Translations under genes and position numbers: made by a program | The notes under the pieces: model-generated | What the model was told of the DNA's origin: nothing | The model's input: the letters and a program-made list of their open reading frames with translations, nothing else | Database searches by the model: none | NCBI GenBank assembly: GCA_019722365.1 | Contig: JADFUC010001960.1 | Location: 62,001 to 126,000 of the forward strand | Direction of reading: 5' to 3' | Source of the DNA: Lithospermum erythrorhizon | Taxonomy: Eukaryota > Streptophyta > Magnoliopsida > Boraginales > Boraginaceae | DNA: 64,000 bases | Shown here: piece by piece, positions 59,001-64,000 of the stretch | Numbering within the stretch: the stretch's first letter is position 1 | Layout of the letters: each line of letters opens with the position of its first letter

Positions 59001-62000
59001 TTTGCACAGTGTTTCTTGACGCGTGGATCGGCGTCTGGAACTTCGGAGACCAGGAATTAATGCGGAGATGTTATTCTTGTGGAAAGAGGCATGTGCACAC
59101 TTATTGCTACAAACTGTATGGGAAAGGGAAAAGCAGAGTATTCAGTTCACAAAACTCAATGGGTTAAGAAGGAAAAGGTTGTCAGTCAAGTTGCTTATAC
59201 CTCACTGAAAGCGACAACTCGATCGGGGTGGTACTTTGATAGCGGATGTTCGAAACACATGACGGGTAGTCGAGATTGTCTGACAAATCTGGAAGTTCAG
59301 CAAGGAGAACATGTAACCTTTGGTGATGGAGCAAAAGGGAAAATCATTGGCAAGGGACAATTGAATATTCTAGGGCTACCTAAGTTGAATGATATTTTTG
59401 TTGGTGGAAAGGATTAGCAGCCAACGATTAGCATCGGTCGGTTGTAAACAGCGGAATAGCAGTGGCGTTTGACAAAAGATTTCAAATGCGGTGTGAGAAA
59501 AAACAACCAAGTAGTGATGATGGGGGTTCGTTCGGGGCGATAATTGCTATATTTGGAAGCCATTCGCGCCAGCTTACAAAGCAAGGATTCGTGAAATTAC
59601 ATTTTATGGCATAAAAATTGCAGGTCGTTCGATTATCGAAACATGCAGAAGTTGATTAAAATGGAGTTTGTGCATGGTACGCACGAGGTCGGGGTAGCCA
59701 AAAGAAATATGTGGAGAATGTCAAGTTGGTAAACTCACAAAGGTGCCACACCATCAGTTACAACAGGTGGTAACAACTCGTGTGTTAGAACTGATGCACA
59801 TGGATTTGATGGGTCCAATGCAGGTGGAAAGCTATGGCGGCAAGAGGTATGTTTGCATTATGTGTTAATGACCATTACGCTTAGGTGGAATTCATAAGGG
59901 AGAAATCAGATACCTTCGATGTGTTCAAACAGTTGGCCACTCTCAGCTACCAGAGGGGAAAAAGGGCAACTATCATAAGAGTTAGAAATCGTAGCAAAGA
60001 ATTTGAAAATTCTAGATTTCATGATTTTTGTTGGCCGAGGATTAAATCGTAGTATTCATCACCCATTACACCACAATAAAATGGGGTCGTCGAAAGGAAG
60101 AACCGTACCATTCAAGAAATGGCACGTGCATGATCCATGCCAAAAGCTTCTTCTCAAGTTTTGGGCTGAGGCTATCAGCCGCGGCGTGTCATATTATGGC
60201 AAGTACCAACTTTCGGACGAAACAATGCACAAATTATGAAGGAAATATGGAGGGAGAGAAAAGCCATGTTCAATATTTCCACATTTTGGTAGTCTTTGTT
60301 ACATTTTGAGTGAACCGTGAATCAAGACACAAGTTTGATGTAAAAGCGATGAAGGCATTTTCTAGGTGCCTCCCGAAACGGTAGAGCATAAGAGTGGCAG
60401 CAGAAAACTCAACTCGTTATAAGAGTCATTAAAATGTTAAAGGTGATTGACCAAAAGCAATATAGAAAAGGGAACATGGATGAGGAAGATGTTGACGGGT
60501 GGTACGCGGTGAACTTGTAAGCATTTGTTGATAGGAGGTTGCTTGAACCCGGCGGTCGGCGTTGAAAAGGCATCATTGATAGCAGGGTTACTTGAACCAG
60601 CAGCCCGTATTCAAAAGGAGCATCCGATTGAGAACATAATTGGGCAACTGGATGAAGGAATCAACACAAGAAGAAAAGAGAGAGTAGATTATCGAAAGTT
60701 GAGTGGACTGTTGGTTGAAACATGTTTTATCTCTTTGATTTAGACACGTAATGTCTCGGGAAGCTCTCGAATGAATTTTTGGATAAATGCTATGCAAGAG
60801 GAACTTCTTCAATTTGAATGATGTTAGGGAATTAGTTCCCAGACGGGCGCATAATATTTATTTGGAACAAAAGTGGATTTACAAAAATAAAAGCGATGAG
60901 CAAGGGAATGTGACACGCGACAAAGCACGATTGGTGAAAGCGCAAGGTTACTCGCAAGTGGAAGGAATATATTTTGAAGAAACGCTGCATGCATTGGCGG
61001 GTAGAAGCCGTACGATTAGCAGCCAGAAGTCAGTTATTTCAAATGAATGTGAAAAGTCGTTCTTGAGCGGGATCATTGAAGAAGAAGTTTATGTGAGCAA
61101 CTTTAAAGGTTTGTTGATCTGATTATCCCGGGGACATGTATATAAACTAAAAAGGCTCTATCACGGGTTTACTTGGCCTCGGGCTTGGTATGAGAAGAAC
61201 TTGCAGAATTTTTGATGAAAATGGAGTACGGTTGAGGGGGAGTCGACAACCTGATGTTCTTAAAGAGAAAGCACAAATTATGATAGCTCGGAATTCGTGG
61301 ATGATATTATTGTGTTTGGAGGAATGTCGGACCAAATGGTGCGACAATTTGTTCAACAGATGAAAAGTGAATTTGAAATAAGGTATGGTGGAGGAGTTAA
61401 ATTACTTCTTGCTCTGAGGTAAGACAAAATGAAAGATAGCATATTTTTGTCGGTCGAAGTATGCGAAGATCTTGTGAAGAAATTTTGGTTTGGAAAATGC
61501 TAAAAGCAAAAGGACACTGTATGACACATGTGAAAGTAGGAAAGATCGAATGGTGTTCAGGTTGATGAGAGCACGTCTGAGGAAGCATGATTGAGCCTTC
61601 TCTACTTAACGGCTAGTAGACGGATATCTCACTAGAGTAGAGTGTATGCGAATTCAAGCTAATCCCAAAGGAGAGTCTTAAATCATGTGAAGAGAGAATA
61701 ATCAAATAATAATGCTTGGTACTCACAGTATGGTATTTTGTACATTTGATACAAACTGACACTGGTGGAGTTATTGTGATCTTGATTAGGCCGAAGTGTT
61801 GAAAGATAGGAGAAAAGAGATACATCGAATTGGATGTTTTCTTGAAACAATCTTGTTTCGTGGGTTTAGTAAAAAACAAAACTTTGTCTCATTTATCTAC
61901 ATGAGAATACGTAATTTGCTTTGGAAGCGGTTGTACTCAAATCTGTGGATGAAACAAATCTTTGGAGGAATATGGTGTGAGCAAGGTGTTATGACACTTT

Positions 62001-62235
62001 CTTGCACTTGTTCTTTGAGTCTTATAAATATATCCAAGAATCATGTCCAACATAAACGGGACCAAACACGTTGACATCGGTATCGTTATATTAGAGGGTG
62101 GTGGAGGAGAAAGTTGTGGCTTTGGAACATGTGAGCTCGGACAAACAATTGGCAGATATATTTACAAAGGCTCTGGATACAAATCAGTTTGAAGCTTTAA
62201 GATCCTCACTGGGTCTGTGTCTCATGGAGAAATAG
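59001..62235 (+). pseudogene. pol region of SIRE copy 2
   Basis: Protease: WYFDSGCSKHMTG at 59229-59267, active-site DSG intact. Integrase: about 59790-60240, with a LMHMDLMGPMQV start and LKFWAEAIS near 60155-60180. RT: NAMQEEL near 60790, QKWIYKNKSDEQGNVTRDKA at 60868-60927, and FVDD at 61294-61305, where Phe replaces the Tyr of the YVDD box. RNase H tail: SSDKQLADIFTKALDTNQF then RSSLGLCLMEK and a TAG stop at 62233-62235, well preserved. Stops and frameshifts in between rule out activity. Confidence 0.85.
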
Positions 62236-62936
62236 CAAATACCAATGGGTTGTAACACTTCACGAAGAGAAGATGATAAAGTGTTATAACAAGTGGACTA
62301 ACAAAGGTGTGTGTTATTAAGTGGTTTTGTAGATGGAAACACATTTATTTAATTTTGTATTCCTTTCTTAAACCCATAAACGCTTCCTTCCTAAAAAAGA
62401 AACCTTTAATTACGCTTCTCTAAATCGAATTACACAAAATTCTCTACCAACTTTTTCTTTCTTTTCTCCGGTAAAAAGTTCTCCCCGAACCTATTTTTCT
62501 CTATGCGTGGCTCGCACGAAATTGGAAAAATTTCCCAAAAAGAAAGTGGCGGAAGGTACTCCGAGTAATGTCGGGCTCGAAAATTGTAAAGAGGAAAATA
62601 TTGGGGAGTCATCATCGATCCGTCTACTCTTGGCTCGATGAATGCTCAAGAAGAATGTGACATTGTCGCCGGAGGAGACAAAGAGGCAAATTCCAGTGAT
62701 GACAGTGAAGGTTGATGTTTTTGTATGGCTCTTGTGATATGTCGTGTGGGATATGTTTTTGCAACAATTTGGGGGAGAAAAATGGTACTTTGATAAACTT
62801 GGTTATCTCTGTTTTGGATATTGTTTTGGATGTTGAACTGTTTTGATATTATCTTGCTTGGGTGCTTGTTTGGTTGATATATCGTGTGTGGTTGATTATA
62901 TTTTCTGTGTTTGAATTTGTCGCGAAAAACAAACCC
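62236..62936 (+). other. Non-coding stretch of SIRE copy 2 between pol and the polypurine tract
   Basis: 700 bp, pyrimidine-rich at 62400-62510. It aligns in short blocks with both sides of the solo LTR in copy 1 (for example cacaaaattctct near 62433). No ORF2 equivalent remains. Confidence 0.55.
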
Positions 62937-62946
62937 AAAGGGGGAG
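62937..62946 (+). other. Polypurine tract of SIRE copy 2
   Basis: aaagggggag, three bases before the LTR terminal TG. See the matching tract at 8716. Confidence 0.8.
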
Positions 62947-62948
62947 TT

Positions 62949-63005
62949 TGTAAGTGTGTTTTATTGGATGTGTTTTTCGCGTGTACATGTGTTGTTAACA
63001 GCAGC
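62949..63005 (+). repeat. Truncated 3' LTR of SIRE copy 2
   Basis: The first 31 bases equal the 5' LTR start, and similarity fades after the shared ttgttaac (62993-63000). The remaining 850 bp of LTR is not found before the hAT sequence, so it is truncated or too diverged to follow. Confidence 0.6.
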
Positions 63006-63472
63006 ATTGCTACACTTACTTTTCGAGGTGTGAATCGAGGTGAAGGTAAATTAGTGTAAATTTATTAACCTATACTATCCTAAAAGATACAACTTTTAAA
63101 ATCCAGGCAGGATGAGCAGAAAGTTAATGTGAATGCACCTCGATTCACCAAAAAAGCAGATAGACTAGAAGGAGGGTCATCTATTTAAAAAAAAATTATT
63201 CATCTTTACATAATGAGAATCGAAACAATGAGCTATAAGTCTATGAAAGCACCCTAAACACTAGTCCAATTCGATATTCCAATGAGGATCGTCTATGATA
63301 TTTAATCTTTGAGTTATCAAAAAGACTTTGATTACATGACTAACATTGCTCCTTCATTAGGGGTTCGATTTGAATATGGTTAGAAAGCAAAAGTGGTCAG
63401 TCCGGCCAGATGACATTGTTTTCGGATAAAATCAAGCCGGTATGACCGGATCCGGTTTTTACATAAGAATTC
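63006..63472. other. Region between SIRE copy 2 and the hAT pseudogene
   Basis: Contains an inverted repeat: gtgaatcgaggtg at 63030-63042 and cacctcgattcacc at 63136-63149, about 95 bp apart. CCGGATCCG-like motifs lie at 63400-63490. No gene. Confidence 0.4.
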
Positions 63473-64000
63473 ATGGTACCGGACGGATCCGATTTTTTAA
63501 ATAGAGATTCTTTATCTAACATGCATATAATTGATGAGTTGTCATTTAATTTTGTTGAAGGAGAAGGGTTTAGGGAGTTGGTTAGAGTATTAGAGCCTAG
63601 GTTTATCCTTCCTCATAGAGATATAATTGTTGCTAATTTTTTTAGATTGTATGAAAAGTAAAAGCTCGTGTTGAAAAATTTGCTTAAAGATCAAATGTTG
63701 TGCTTAACAACCGATGGTTGGACTTCAATTTATAATATTAGTTACTTGATTTTGACTGCTCATTACATTGATGATAATTAGAAACCTAAGAAAAAGATTT
63801 TGAATTTTTGTTTGATTGAAAGTCATAAGGGGGACATGATAGGGAAGGTTGTTGAGACTTGTTTGAATGGATGAGGATTTGATAAAATTTTAACAATAAC
63901 TGTTGATAATGCATCTTCGAATAGTAGAGCTTTAGATTACTTGAAACAAGATAATTGGAGGGATGAGGCTGTGAAAAATAAATACTTGCATGTTAGATGT
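63473..64000 (+). pseudogene. hAT-family transposase pseudogene, N-terminal half (runs off the window)
   Basis: One reading frame stays readable to the window edge despite three in-frame stops: TAA at 63659, TAG at 63779 and TGA at 63872. There is no frameshift. The text follows plant BED-finger/RICESLEEPER-type hAT transposases: FVEGEGFRELVRVLEPRF, CLTTDGWTSIYNISYLILTA, HYIDD, KKKILNFCLIESHKGD, then ITVDNASSN and YLHVRC. The Asp in TTDGWTS and the Asp in TVDNASSN fall at conserved catalytic-core positions. The BED zinc finger should lie before 63473 but was not readable. The C-terminal dimerisation domain is outside the window. Confidence 0.85.

Larger units (their letters stand above)
56615..63005 (+). 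mobile_element. Degenerate SIRE-type Ty1/copia retrotransposon, copy 2
   Basis: 5' LTR (56615-57527), primer site, gag, protease, integrase, RT, RNase H, polypurine tract and a 3' LTR start (62949). The DSGCSKHMTG protease and the VTFGDGAKGKIIGKGQL text are those of the SIRE lineage. The internal part is 5.4 kb and lacks the extra ORF of copy 1. Many frameshifts and stops. It inserted upstream of the Ycf49-like gene, pointing away from it. Confidence 0.85.

Overview
The window looks like nuclear DNA of a flowering plant, probably a dicot. It is AT-rich, dominated by degenerate plant LTR retrotransposons and small DNA transposons, and its one host gene has four exons with GT-AG introns and encodes a chloroplast-type protein. 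The species cannot be named from the sequence alone. No ribosomal RNA, tRNA, CRISPR array or prokaryotic gene was seen.

Layout. (1) 1-9563: a decayed SIRE-type Ty1/copia element on the + strand (5' LTR cut off by the window edge) with gag, pol, an extra downstream ORF, polypurine tract and 3' LTR; a foreign solo LTR (family A) sits inside it at about 5184-6188. (2) About 11060-13340: an imperfect tandem array (unit about 230 bp), interrupted by a second family-A solo LTR. (3) 13750-28840: a Ty3/gypsy element on the - strand with both LTRs, split inside its reverse transcriptase by a - strand Ty1/copia element (17401-26177) whose LTRs are family-A copies 3 and 4. (4) 28841-49408: mostly AT-rich intergenic DNA with small MITEs, including a Mutator-type MITE nested in a Harbinger-type MITE at 32813-34100, a fifth family-A LTR near 37630-38575, and an array of short hairpins at 43554-43930. 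(5) 49409-51385: a non-autonomous CACTA element. (6) 53197-56199 (-): the host gene, a 189-residue Ycf49-like (DUF2499) protein in four exons; introns 1 and 3 each hold a Stowaway MITE. (7) 56615-about 63005: a second SIRE-type element on the + strand, whose 5' LTR starts 415 bp upstream of the gene's start codon and points away from it. (8) 63473 to the window end: the start of a hAT transposase pseudogene.

How it fits together. The retroelement copies are all broken by indels and stops; nothing here looks able to move on its own. The value of the window is its layered insertion history, much of it dated relatively by nesting, and the small plastid-protein gene that survives between a CACTA element and a retrotransposon. 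I did not find a convincing new biological system. The least explained features are the hairpin array (43554-43930), the 230-bp tandem array (11060-13340) and the 2-kb leader/insert at 23143-25210.
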